Shown here: piece by piece, positions 9,222 through 17,355 of the stretch
Layout of the letters: every line of letters starts with the position of its first letter
Numbering within the stretch: position 1 is the stretch's first letter
Source: DATKOF01 sp035524795
GTDB lineage: Bacteria > Pseudomonadota > Gammaproteobacteria > Burkholderiales > SG8-41
Assembly (NCBI GenBank): GCA_035524795.1
Contig: DATKOF010000035.1
Coordinates: 23,494 to 87,493, forward strand
DNA: 64,000 nt
Reading direction: 5' to 3'
Position numbers and translations under genes: made by a program
The notes under the pieces: generated by a model
Seen by the model: the letters and a program-made list of their open reading frames with translations, nothing else
Databases searched by the model: none
Told to the model about the DNA's origin: nothing

Positions 9222-9722
9222 TTATGTCGCACCACCGAGGTTCTTCCATTTGCGCAGATCATCCTCACGGACGGCGCGAGCTTTCTTAAATCCCTTCTGG
9301 ATATTCAGGCGATTTGCCGTAGAATCGTGCCGGTAGATGTGTCTAAAAAAGCCTTCGAGTTCAGCGATTTCCTCATTGCGAATATTGTCCCAAGCCACGA
9401 ATACTGAGAAATGCGTCCAAAGACCGCCTTTCCGACTCGATTTGGCGTGAGACTTTAGGCGGCCTTTGATTCCACCGCGACGACCGGCGGTTGCCATGCC
9501 GACATAGAGTACATCGAACTTATCGTTCTCATATTTTCTTTCAGCTGGAGAGAAACGATACAGCACATAGAATCCATGAAGCTCTCGTGGAAGTTCGCCC
9601 ATACGCTCGCGCGGTATGAACTCAGCACTCTTGCGAATCAATCGAAGTGGGCTTTCGGGCATATTTAAAATATTCTTTCGTGATTTTACGGCTCGAACGA
9701 TGTTTTTTAGATTAATTTCCAA
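9222..9722 (-). CDS. GIY-YIG-like nuclease domain protein, lone gene
   Basis: A 166-residue protein on the opposite strand to its neighbours. It has a GIY-YIG-like core: GFYVLY (about residue 50) and VLYVGM (about 72), then an Arg in RGGIKGRLKSH, a Glu in AELEGFF and an Asn in ANRLN, in the usual order. Function unknown; such small proteins may be nucleases or degenerate homologues. The start is uncertain: TTG at 9722 gives the length here, and an ATG 60 bases downstream (MPESPLRL) is an alternative. The gene is visibly AT-richer than its surroundings, which suggests acquisition by transfer. Confidence 0.7.
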   Translation of the reverse strand: MEINLKNIVRAVKSRKNILNMPESPLRLIRKSAEFIPRERMGELPRELHGFYVLYRFSPAERKYENDKFDVLYVGMATAGRRGGIKGRLKSHAKSSRKGGLWTHFSVFVAWDNIRNEEIAELEGFFRHIYRHDSTANRLNIQKGFKKARAVREDDLRKWKNLGGAT

Positions 9723-9863
9723 TTTTACTCGGCGGCAGGGGTTTCGCTTGGGAAATAAGAAATGAGCTGTTCAGAAAGCTCAGAAATTTGAGCTTAGTCA
9801 TCTCAATTAAACCTTTGCCGGAATAGAATGTCTTTTTATGGTCGAACCGCGGACAGCCGAACG

Positions 9864-12260
9864 ATGAAAAACATCCAATACGTCATTGATTTCACCGAAC
9901 TCCGGGCAGCCGACGTCGGTCGCGTCGGCGGCAAGAACGCCTCGCTCGGCGAGATGATCGCGACGCTGACTGCCGCCGGAGTGCGGGTGCCGGGCGGGTT
10001 CGCGACGACGGCCGAGGCTTATCGTGAGTTCCTCGCCCAGAACGGTCTCGACCGCAAGATCGAACAGGCGCTGGCCGGGCTCGACATCGGCAACGTTCAA
10101 TTGCTGGCCAGGACCGGCGCGCAGATCCGCGGCTGGATCATCGATCAGCCATTGCAGCCGGCGTTGATGGCGGAAATCGAACGGACCTATGCAAAATTTT
10201 CGCAGCAGGCGAGGCGCGAGATTGCGGTCGCGGTGCGTTCGTCGGCAACCGCCGAGGACCTGCCCGAAGCGTCGTTCGCCGGCCAGCAGGAAACCTTTCT
10301 GAACATCCGCGGCCGTGACGCGGTGTTCGATGCGGTCAAACGCGTATTTGCGTCGCTCTACAACAACCGCGCGATTGCCTACCGCGTGCATCAGGGCTTC
10401 GCGCACAACAAGGTCGCGCTGTCGGCCGGTGTGCAGCGCATGGTCGAGAGCAGCGCGAGCGGCGTGATGTTCACGCTCGACACCGAATCGGGTTTCGATC
10501 AGGTGGTGCTGATCAATGCCGCCTACGGCCTCGGCGAAACAGTGGTGCAGGGACAGGTCAATCCCGACGAGTTCCACGTCTACAAGCCCGCGCTGCGCGC
10601 GAACCGCCCCGCGATCCTGAGCCGCAATCTCGGCGGCAAGGCGATCCGGATGGTGTTTGGCGCCGATGCGACGGTCGGTAAATCGGTGCGGACACTCGAT
10701 GTACCGGAAGTGGAGCAACGCAAGTTTTGCATCAGCGACGCTGAGGTCGAGGCACTGGCGCGCCACGCGCTCGTGATCGAGCAGCATTACGGCAAGCCGA
10801 TGGACATCGAGTGGGGGCGCGATGCCGGCGATCAGCAGCTTTATATCCTGCAGGCGCGGCCGGAGACGGTGCAGTCGCATGCGCGCGCCGACGTGCTACG
10901 CCATTATCATCTGAAGCAGCGCTCCGAAGTGCTGGTCAAGGGACGCGCGATCGGTCAGCGCATTGGCGCCGGCAAGGTGAAGGTGATCAACAGCACCGCC
11001 GAGATGGAACGCGTGCAGCCGGGCGACGTGCTGGTCGCGGCGATGACCGATCCCGACTGGGAGCCGGTGATGAAGCGCGCCAGCGCGATCGTGACCGACC
11101 GCGGCGGGCGCACCTGCCACGCGGCGATCGTCGCGCGCGAGCTCGGCATCCCGGCGGTGGTCGGCTGCGGCGACGCGACGACCAAGCTGACCGACGGCAT
11201 GCCGGTCACGGTGTCATGCACCGAGGGCGAAGCCGGTTTCGTCTATCGCGGGCTGCTCGACAGCGAAGTCACCGAGCTCGCGCTCGATAAACTGCCGCAG
11301 CCGCCGGTCAAGATCGCGATGAACGTCGGCAACCCCGAACTTGCGTTCGAGTTCCGGCGTATCCCCAACGACGGCGTCGGGCTGGCGCGGCTCGAATTCA
11401 TCATCGCGCACATGATCGGCCTGCACCCGCACGCGGCGCTCGAATATCCGAACGTGCCGGAGAAAATCCGCGGCGAGATCGAGCGCCGCGCCGCCGGCTA
11501 CTCCGACCCGGTCGCGTTCTACGTCGAGAAGCTCGCCGAAGGCGTTGCCACGCTCGGCGCCGCGTTCTGGCCAAAGCCGGTGATCGTGCGGCTGTCGGAC
11601 TTCAAGTCGAACGAATATTCGAGCCTGGTCGGCGGCGACCACTACGAGCCGGACGAGGAAAACCCGATGATCGGCTTCCGCGGCGCATCGCGCTACGTCG
11701 CCGACAGCTTTCGCGCCTGCTTCGAGCTCGAATGCCGCGCGCTGAGGAAGGTGCGCGACGAGATGGGGCTGACCAACGTCGAAGTGATGGTGCCGTTCGT
11801 GCGCACCGTCGATGAGGCGAAGAAGGTGCTGGAGGCGATGGACGCCAATGGCCTCAGGCGCGGCGACAACGGCCTGCGCGTGATCATGATGTGTGAAATC
11901 CCGTCGAACGCGGTGCTCGCCGCGCGGTTCCTCGAACTGTTCGATGGCTTTTCGATCGGCTCCAACGACATGACGCAGTTGACGCTCGGTCTCGACCGCG
12001 ATTCCGGCCTCGTCGCCGGCGATTTCGACGAGCGCGACCCGGCGGTCAAGCACATGCTACATCTCGCGATCCAGGCCTGCCGCAAGGCCGGCAAGTACAT
12101 CGGCATCTGCGGCCAGGGGCCGTCCGACCATCCCGATCTCGCGCAGTGGCTTGTCGAGGAGGGCATCGGCGCGCTGTCGCTGAACCCGGACACGGTGGTC
12201 GAGACCCGGCTCTATCTGGCGCAGGCGGCCGGTGCCGCCGCGAAATCAGGCGCGCGTTGA
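9864..12260 (+). CDS. ppsA: Phosphoenolpyruvate synthase
   Basis: Converts pyruvate, ATP and water to phosphoenolpyruvate, AMP and phosphate (gluconeogenesis). The ATP-grasp N-terminal domain begins VGRVGGKNASLGEMI. The swivelling phospho-His domain carries TDRGGRTCHAAIVARELG (His is the phosphorylated residue). The C-terminal TIM barrel carries GSNDMTQLTLGLDRDSG. I prefer ATG 9864 (798 residues) over ATG 9828, because family members start close to this point. No regulator of the PSRP (PpsR) family, often adjacent to ppsA in proteobacteria, is seen next to it. Confidence 0.95.
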   Translation: MKNIQYVIDFTELRAADVGRVGGKNASLGEMIATLTAAGVRVPGGFATTAEAYREFLAQNGLDRKIEQALAGLDIGNVQLLARTGAQIRGWIIDQPLQPALMAEIERTYAKFSQQARREIAVAVRSSATAEDLPEASFAGQQETFLNIRGRDAVFDAVKRVFASLYNNRAIAYRVHQGFAHNKVALSAGVQRMVESSASGVMFTLDTESGFDQVVLINAAYGLGETVVQGQVNPDEFHVYKPALRANRPAILSRNLGGKAIRMVFGADATVGKSVRTLDVPEVEQRKFCISDAEVEALARHALVIEQHYGKPMDIEWGRDAGDQQLYILQARPETVQSHARADVLRHYHLKQRSEVLVKGRAIGQRIGAGKVKVINSTAEMERVQPGDVLVAAMTDPDWEPVMKRASAIVTDRGGRTCHAAIVARELGIPAVVGCGDATTKLTDGMPVTVSCTEGEAGFVYRGLLDSEVTELALDKLPQPPVKIAMNVGNPELAFEFRRIPNDGVGLARLEFIIAHMIGLHPHAALEYPNVPEKIRGEIERRAAGYSDPVAFYVEKLAEGVATLGAAFWPKPVIVRLSDFKSNEYSSLVGGDHYEPDEENPMIGFRGASRYVADSFRACFELECRALRKVRDEMGLTNVEVMVPFVRTVDEAKKVLEAMDANGLRRGDNGLRVIMMCEIPSNAVLAARFLELFDGFSIGSNDMTQLTLGLDRDSGLVAGDFDERDPAVKHMLHLAIQACRKAGKYIGICGQGPSDHPDLAQWLVEEGIGALSLNPDTVVETRLYLAQAAGAAAKSGAR

Positions 12261-12285
12261 GAGCTTGTCCGGATTTGGGTAAAAT
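12257..12285 (+). promoter_or_regulatory. Sigma-70-type promoter for pyrG operon
   Basis: TTGAGA (12257-12262) and TAAAAT (12280-12285) are separated by 17 bases, each one mismatch from the -35 and -10 consensus. The expected start of transcription is near 12292, about 17 bases before the pyrG ATG. The -35 box overlaps the ppsA stop codon. This would drive pyrG-kdsA-eno-ftsB and perhaps folD. Confidence 0.65.
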
Positions 12286-12308
12286 GCGCAAACGGCCTAT
12301 GAATTGAA

Positions 12309-13982
12309 ATGACCAAATATATCTTTGTCACAGGTGGTGTGGTGTCCTCCCTGGGCAAAGGTATCGCCGCCGCCTCGCTGGCCGCCATTCTCGAATCGCG
12401 CGGCCTCAAAATCTCGATGATCAAGCTCGACCCGTATCTGAACGTCGATCCGGGGACGATGAGCCCGTTCCAGCACGGCGAGGTGTTCGTCACCGAGGAC
12501 GGCGCCGAGACTGACCTTGACCTCGGCCACTACGAGCGCTTCCTGCAGGCCAAGATGTCGAAGCGCAACAATTTTACGACCGGCCAGATTTACGAGAGCG
12601 TGATCCGCAAGGAGCGGCGCGGCGACTACCTCGGCGGCACGGTGCAGGTGATCCCGCACATCACCGACGAGATCAAACACTTCATCCGGCGCGGCGCTGG
12701 CGATGCCGAGATCGCGATCGTCGAAATCGGCGGCACCGTCGGCGACATCGAGTCGCTGCCTTTCCTCGAAGCGATTCGCCAGATGGCGATCGAACTCGGC
12801 CGGGACAATGCGTGCTTCATCCACCTGACGCTGGTGCCGTATATCGCGTCGGCCGGCGAGATCAAGACCAAGCCGACCCAGCACTCGGTCAAGGAGCTGC
12901 GCGAGATCGGCATCCAGCCCGACGTGCTGTTGTGCCGCGCCGATCGCCCGCTGCCGGCGGACGAGCAGCGCAAGATCGCGCTGTTCACCAACGTGCCGGT
13001 CGAGGCGGTAATCTCCGCGGTCGACGTCGACAGCATCTACAGGATTCCGGCGATGCTGCACGATCAGCGGCTTGACGACATCGTCTGCCGCAAGCTCAGC
13101 CTCGCGCCGCCGGCCGCCGATCTGTCGGCGTGGAACAAACTCATCTTCGCGCTCGAACACCCGCAGCGCGAAGTCAACATCGCGCTGGTCGGCAAATACG
13201 TCGATCTGACCGAATCGTACAAATCGCTGTCGGAGGCTCTGATCCACGCCGGCATCCACACCGGCGCGCGCGTCAAAATCCACTATGTCGATTCCGAGAA
13301 CATCGAGAAAAACGGCACCGGCGTGCTGGCCAGCATGGACGCGATCTTGGTGCCAGGCGGATTCGGCAAGCGCGGCGTCGAGGGCAAGATTCGCGCGATC
13401 CGCTACGCGCGCGAGCACGGCATTCCCTATCTCGGCATTTGCCTCGGCATGCAGCTCGCGGTGATCGAGTACGCGCGCGACGTCGCCGGCCTCGACGGCG
13501 CGCACAGCACCGAATTCGATCCTGATACGCCGCATCCGGTGATCGCGCTGATCACCGAATGGCAGGACCGCGACGGCCGTATCGAGCAGCGCGATGCCAA
13601 TTCCGACCTCGGCGGCACGATGCGGCTGGGCGGCCAGGAATGCCTGCTGAAGCCGGGCAGCCAGGTGCGTGAAATCTATGGCGCCGACCGCATCGTCGAG
13701 CGCCACCGCCACCGCTACGAAGTCAACAACCATTATCTGCCGCGGATCGAGCGGGCCGGGCTGCGGGTATCGGGCGTGTCGACACAGCAGGACGGTCTGT
13801 GCGAAATGATCGAATTGCCCGGCCATCCGTGGTTCATCGGCTGTCAGTTCCATCCCGAGTTCACTTCGACTCCGCGCGGCGGGCATCCGCTGTTCAACGC
13901 GTTCATCCGCGCTGCGGCACGCAACGCCGAAGCCACGGCCGGAAAGACTGCGGCCGAGCCCAAACTCAAGAACATCGCGTGA
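12309..13982 (+). CDS. pyrG: CTP synthase
   Basis: Makes CTP from UTP using ATP and glutamine. The amidoligase domain starts TKYIFVTGGVVSSLGKGI (P-loop-like). The class-I glutamine amidotransferase domain (about 290-540) carries the nucleophile motif YLGICLGMQLAVIE and a C-terminal catalytic His-x-Glu in QFHPEFTSTP. 557 residues, as expected. First gene of a conserved proteobacterial operon; the short tail after about residue 540 is variable. Confidence 0.97.
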   Translation: MTKYIFVTGGVVSSLGKGIAAASLAAILESRGLKISMIKLDPYLNVDPGTMSPFQHGEVFVTEDGAETDLDLGHYERFLQAKMSKRNNFTTGQIYESVIRKERRGDYLGGTVQVIPHITDEIKHFIRRGAGDAEIAIVEIGGTVGDIESLPFLEAIRQMAIELGRDNACFIHLTLVPYIASAGEIKTKPTQHSVKELREIGIQPDVLLCRADRPLPADEQRKIALFTNVPVEAVISAVDVDSIYRIPAMLHDQRLDDIVCRKLSLAPPAADLSAWNKLIFALEHPQREVNIALVGKYVDLTESYKSLSEALIHAGIHTGARVKIHYVDSENIEKNGTGVLASMDAILVPGGFGKRGVEGKIRAIRYAREHGIPYLGICLGMQLAVIEYARDVAGLDGAHSTEFDPDTPHPVIALITEWQDRDGRIEQRDANSDLGGTMRLGGQECLLKPGSQVREIYGADRIVERHRHRYEVNNHYLPRIERAGLRVSGVSTQQDGLCEMIELPGHPWFIGCQFHPEFTSTPRGGHPLFNAFIRAAARNAEATAGKTAAEPKLKNIA

Positions 13983-13988
13983 GTTGCG

Positions 13989-14831
13989 ATGAAACTGTGC
14001 AGCTTTGAGGTCGGTATCGACCGGCCGCTGTTCCTTATTGCAGGCCCGTGCGTGATCGAATCGCGTCAACTTGCGCTGGATACCGCCGGCCGGCTCAAGG
14101 AAATCTGCACCATGCTGGGTGTGCCTTTCATCTACAAATCGTCATTCGACAAAGCGAATCGTAGTTCAGGAAAATCTTTTCGTGGTAAGGGGATGGACGA
14201 AGGACTTAAGATACTGGATGAGGTAAAGTCTGGTATCGAAGTGCCGGTGTTGACCGATGTCCATGAAATCGACCAGATCGAACCGGTGGCGGCCGTGGCG
14301 GATGTGCTGCAGACGCCGGCGTTCCTGTGCCGCCAGACCGACTTCATCCGCGCCGTGGCTGCGGCCGGCCGGCCGGTCAACATCAAGAAGGGCCAGTTTC
14401 TGGCGCCGGGCGACATGAAAAACGTGGTGGACAAGGCGCGTGAGGCAAGCGGTCAGGACAACATCATGGTCTGCGAACGCGGCGCCAGCTTCGGCTACAA
14501 CAATCTGGTATCGGACATGCGCTCGCTGGCGATCATGCGCGAAACCGGCTGTCCGGTCGTGTTCGATGCCACCCATTCGGTACAATTGCCCGGCGGACAG
14601 GGTGCGAGCAGCGGCGGCCAGCGCGAATTCGTGCCGGTGCTGGCACGCGCCGCGGTCGCCAGCGGCGTCGCGGGAGTGTTCATGGAAACGCATCCGGATC
14701 CGGCGCGGGCGTTATCGGACGGCCCCAACGCGTGGCCGCTCAAACAGATGCTCGCACTGCTCGAAACGCTGCGCGATCTCGACGCGCTGGTCAAGCGGCG
14801 CGGTTTTCTCGAACGGACAATGACTACATAG
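13989..14831 (+). CDS. kdsA: KdsA 3-deoxy-D-manno-octulosonate-8-phosphate synthase
   Basis: Condenses PEP with arabinose-5-phosphate to give KDO-8-phosphate for the lipopolysaccharide inner core. Seen motifs: FLIAGPCVIES, YKSSFDKANRSS, LQTPAFLCRQTDF, VNIKKGQFLAPGDM and VFDATHSVQLPGG. 280 residues is normal. It uses PEP, the product of the following eno gene and of ppsA. Confidence 0.97.
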   Translation: MKLCSFEVGIDRPLFLIAGPCVIESRQLALDTAGRLKEICTMLGVPFIYKSSFDKANRSSGKSFRGKGMDEGLKILDEVKSGIEVPVLTDVHEIDQIEPVAAVADVLQTPAFLCRQTDFIRAVAAAGRPVNIKKGQFLAPGDMKNVVDKAREASGQDNIMVCERGASFGYNNLVSDMRSLAIMRETGCPVVFDATHSVQLPGGQGASSGGQREFVPVLARAAVASGVAGVFMETHPDPARALSDGPNAWPLKQMLALLETLRDLDALVKRRGFLERTMTT

Positions 14832-14839
14832 GAAAAGCA

Positions 14840-16129
14840 ATGACTGCGATAGTGGATGTCATCGCGCGCGAAATCCTCGATTCGCGCGGGATGCCGACAG
14901 TGGAAGCCGACGTGCTGCTCGAATCCGGCGTGCTGGGGCGCGCCGCGGTGCCGTCCGGCGCCTCGACCGGCAGCCGCGAAGCGATCGAACTGCGCGACGG
15001 CGACGCCGGGCGTTACGGCGGCAAGGGGGTTCTGAAAGCGGTCGAACACGTCAATACCGAGATCTGCGAGGCGATCATCGGCCTCGACGCGGTCGAGCAG
15101 GGTTTCATCGACAAGACGCTGATCGAAGTCGACGGCAGCGAAAACAAGTCGCGTCTCGGCGCCAACGCGCTGCTCGCGGTATCGCTGGCAGTGGCCAAGG
15201 CGGCAGCCGAGGAGACCGGGCTGCCGCTGCATCGCTACCTCGGCGGCGCAGGGCCGATGGCGATGCCGGTACCGCTGATGAACGTGATCAACGGCGGCGC
15301 CCACGCCGACAACAGTCTCGACATGCAGGAATTCATGCTGATTCCGCTCGGACTGCCGACGTTCCGCGAGGCGCTGCGCGCCGGCGCCGAAGTGTTCCAG
15401 GCGCTGAAGAAGCTGCTGCACGGGCGGGGGCTGGCGACCTCGGTCGGGGATGAGGGCGGCTTCGCGCCGCGGCTCGCCGGCCACGAGGAAGCGCTGAAGC
15501 TGATCGTCGAGGCGATCGGCGCCGCCGGCTACCAGCCGGGCAAAGACATCGCGATCGGCATCGATTGCGCAAGCTCCGAGTTCTACAAGGACGGAGAATA
15601 TACGCTGGCGTGCGAGGGCAAGACGCTGAAATCGGCCGAACTCGTCGAACTGCTGGCGGACTGGATCAAGCGCTATCCGATCATCAGCATCGAAGACGGG
15701 ATGGCCGAGGACGACTGGGACGGCTGGAAGCTGTTGACCAAACAGCTCGGCAAGAGGGTGCAACTGGTCGGCGATGATATTTTCGTGACCAACACCAAAA
15801 TCATCGAGAAGGGCATCAAGCAGGGCGTTGCCAATTCGGTGCTGATCAAGGTCAATCAGATCGGCACACTGACCGAGACGCTGGCCGCGATCCAGATGGC
15901 GAAGCGCGCCGGCTATACGACGGTCATTTCTCACCGTTCCGGGGAGACCGAGGACACGACGATTGCCGACATCGCGGTCGGCACCAATGCGCTGCAGATC
16001 AAGACCGGTTCGCTGTCGCGCTCCGACCGCATTGCCAAGTACAACCAGCTGCTGCGCATCGAGGAAGACCTCGGCGAGGCCGCGAGCTATGCCGGACGCG
16101 GTGCGTTTCATCATCTCGCCGCGGGCTGA
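14840..16129 (+). CDS. eno: Enolase
   Basis: Interconverts 2-phosphoglycerate and PEP. ATG 14840 is preceded by GGAAAAG, and the chosen start matches the family N-terminus. Seen: SGASTGSREAIELRDGD, GDEGGFAPRL, the metal site SIEDGMAEDDW, QLVGDDIFVTN, LIKVNQIGTLTE and ISHRSGETEDT. 429 residues. Oddity: the near-invariant DSRGNPTVE loop reads DSRGMPTVE here (Met18 in place of Asn). The rest of the catalytic set looks intact, so I expect an active enzyme. Confidence 0.96.
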   Translation: MTAIVDVIAREILDSRGMPTVEADVLLESGVLGRAAVPSGASTGSREAIELRDGDAGRYGGKGVLKAVEHVNTEICEAIIGLDAVEQGFIDKTLIEVDGSENKSRLGANALLAVSLAVAKAAAEETGLPLHRYLGGAGPMAMPVPLMNVINGGAHADNSLDMQEFMLIPLGLPTFREALRAGAEVFQALKKLLHGRGLATSVGDEGGFAPRLAGHEEALKLIVEAIGAAGYQPGKDIAIGIDCASSEFYKDGEYTLACEGKTLKSAELVELLADWIKRYPIISIEDGMAEDDWDGWKLLTKQLGKRVQLVGDDIFVTNTKIIEKGIKQGVANSVLIKVNQIGTLTETLAAIQMAKRAGYTTVISHRSGETEDTTIADIAVGTNALQIKTGSLSRSDRIAKYNQLLRIEEDLGEAASYAGRGAFHHLAAG

Positions 16130-16138
16130 CGTCCGTCG

Positions 16139-16438
16139 ATGAAACCGCTTGCGTTTGCGCTGGGCGCGCTGATCGTGTTGCTGCAATATCCGTTGTGGTT
16201 CGGCAAGGGCGGCTGGCTGCGGGTGCGGGAAGTGGACCATCAGCTTCAGGAGCAGCGCGATGCCAACCGCAAACTGCAGGAGCGCAACGCGGCGCTCGAC
16301 GCCGACGTGCGCGACCTCAAACAGGGTTTCGACGCGATCGAGGAGCGCGCGCGCAATGAGCTTGGAATGGTCAAGCGCGATGAAATTTTCTTCCAGGTTC
16401 TGGATGTCCCGCGCAGCGCGGGAAGCAACGGGCATTGA
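16139..16438 (+). CDS. ftsB: FtsB cell-division protein
   Basis: Small bitopic divisome protein that bridges FtsQ and FtsL. It has an N-terminal membrane helix (FALGALIVLLQYPLWFG), then a coiled coil (VDHQLQEQRDANRKLQERNA), and ends with the family's ARNELGMVKRDEIFFQVL motif. 99 residues. Location directly after eno is the classic arrangement. Confidence 0.94.
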   Translation: MKPLAFALGALIVLLQYPLWFGKGGWLRVREVDHQLQEQRDANRKLQERNAALDADVRDLKQGFDAIEERARNELGMVKRDEIFFQVLDVPRSAGSNGH

Positions 16439-17296
16439 ATGACCGCAAAAATCATCGACGGCGCGGCGATCGCTCAGCAAACCTATGCCGCTCTCAAGCA
16501 GCGCGTCGCGGCGCTCGGCCGCCGCGGCGCGAAGCCGGGCCTCGCGGTGGTGCTGGTCGGCAACCATCCGGCGTCCGAGGTCTATGTCCGCAACAAAGTC
16601 AAAGCCTGCGCCGACACCGGACTGCATTCCGAGGAATACCGCCTTCCGGCGCATACTGCGGAAGCCGACGTGCTGGCGTTGTTGCAGCGCCTCAATGACG
16701 ACCCGAAGATTCACGGCATCCTGGTGCAGCTGCCGCTGCCGCCGCAGTTCAACGCGCAGCGCGTGACGCAGGCGATCGCGCCGACCAAGGACGTCGACGG
16801 TTTCGGCTGGACCAATCTCGGCGCGCTGCTGACCGGCGACACCATTTTCGCGCCGTGCACGCCGCTCGGCGTGATGACGATGCTCGATCAGATCGGCATC
16901 GATCCCGAAGGAAAACAGGCGGTCGTGATCGGACGCAGCACGATCGTCGGCAAACCGCTCGCGCTGATGCTGATGGCGCGCAACGCGACGGTCACTGTCT
17001 GCCATTCGCGGACGCCCGACCTGAAACAGCACGCGCTGCGCGCCGATATCCTCGCAGTCGCGGTCGGCCGCGCGCGGATGGTTACCGGCGACATGGTGAA
17101 ACCGGGCGCGGTGGTGATCGACGTCGGGATGAACCGGCTGCCGGACGGCAAGCTCACCGGCGACGTCGATTTCGATTCGGCGAGCGAAACCGCTGCATGG
17201 ATCACGCCAGTGCCCGGCGGCGTCGGCCGCATGACCGTCGCGATGCTGATTACCAACACCGTCACCGCCGCCGAACGCGCCGCTGATTTGGAATAA
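16439..17296 (+). CDS. folD: FolD methylenetetrahydrofolate dehydrogenase/cyclohydrolase
   Basis: Bifunctional enzyme of one-carbon metabolism that interconverts 5,10-methylene- and 10-formyl-tetrahydrofolate. The catalytic Lys is in YVRNKVKACADTGL. Also seen: GILVQLPLPPQF, KDVDGFGWTNLG, the NADP-binding VIGRSTIVGKPLALML and TPVPGGVGRMTVAMLI. 285 residues. It starts immediately after the ftsB stop. Confidence 0.96.
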   Translation: MTAKIIDGAAIAQQTYAALKQRVAALGRRGAKPGLAVVLVGNHPASEVYVRNKVKACADTGLHSEEYRLPAHTAEADVLALLQRLNDDPKIHGILVQLPLPPQFNAQRVTQAIAPTKDVDGFGWTNLGALLTGDTIFAPCTPLGVMTMLDQIGIDPEGKQAVVIGRSTIVGKPLALMLMARNATVTVCHSRTPDLKQHALRADILAVAVGRARMVTGDMVKPGAVVIDVGMNRLPDGKLTGDVDFDSASETAAWITPVPGGVGRMTVAMLITNTVTAAERAADLE

Positions 17297-17355
17297 GTAA
17301 TTAACTCTCCGTTTATGCTATTTTTTCGGGTTTTGCGGCCCGCATCGGTTTATTC

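Noticed and set aside
9760..9800. Inverted GAGCT/AGCTC repeats upstream of ppsA considered as a terminator
   Set aside because: Only five-base arms with no T run at the right place.
14495..17032. 845-codon minus-strand open frame across eno, ftsB and folD
   Set aside because: Shadow caused by high GC and codon bias; the plus-strand genes carry clear family motifs.
17297..17355. Possible terminator or promoter between folD and the flavoprotein gene
   Set aside because: The T-rich run precedes rather than follows the weak CGGG/CCCG stem, and no -35/-10 pair with proper spacing was found.
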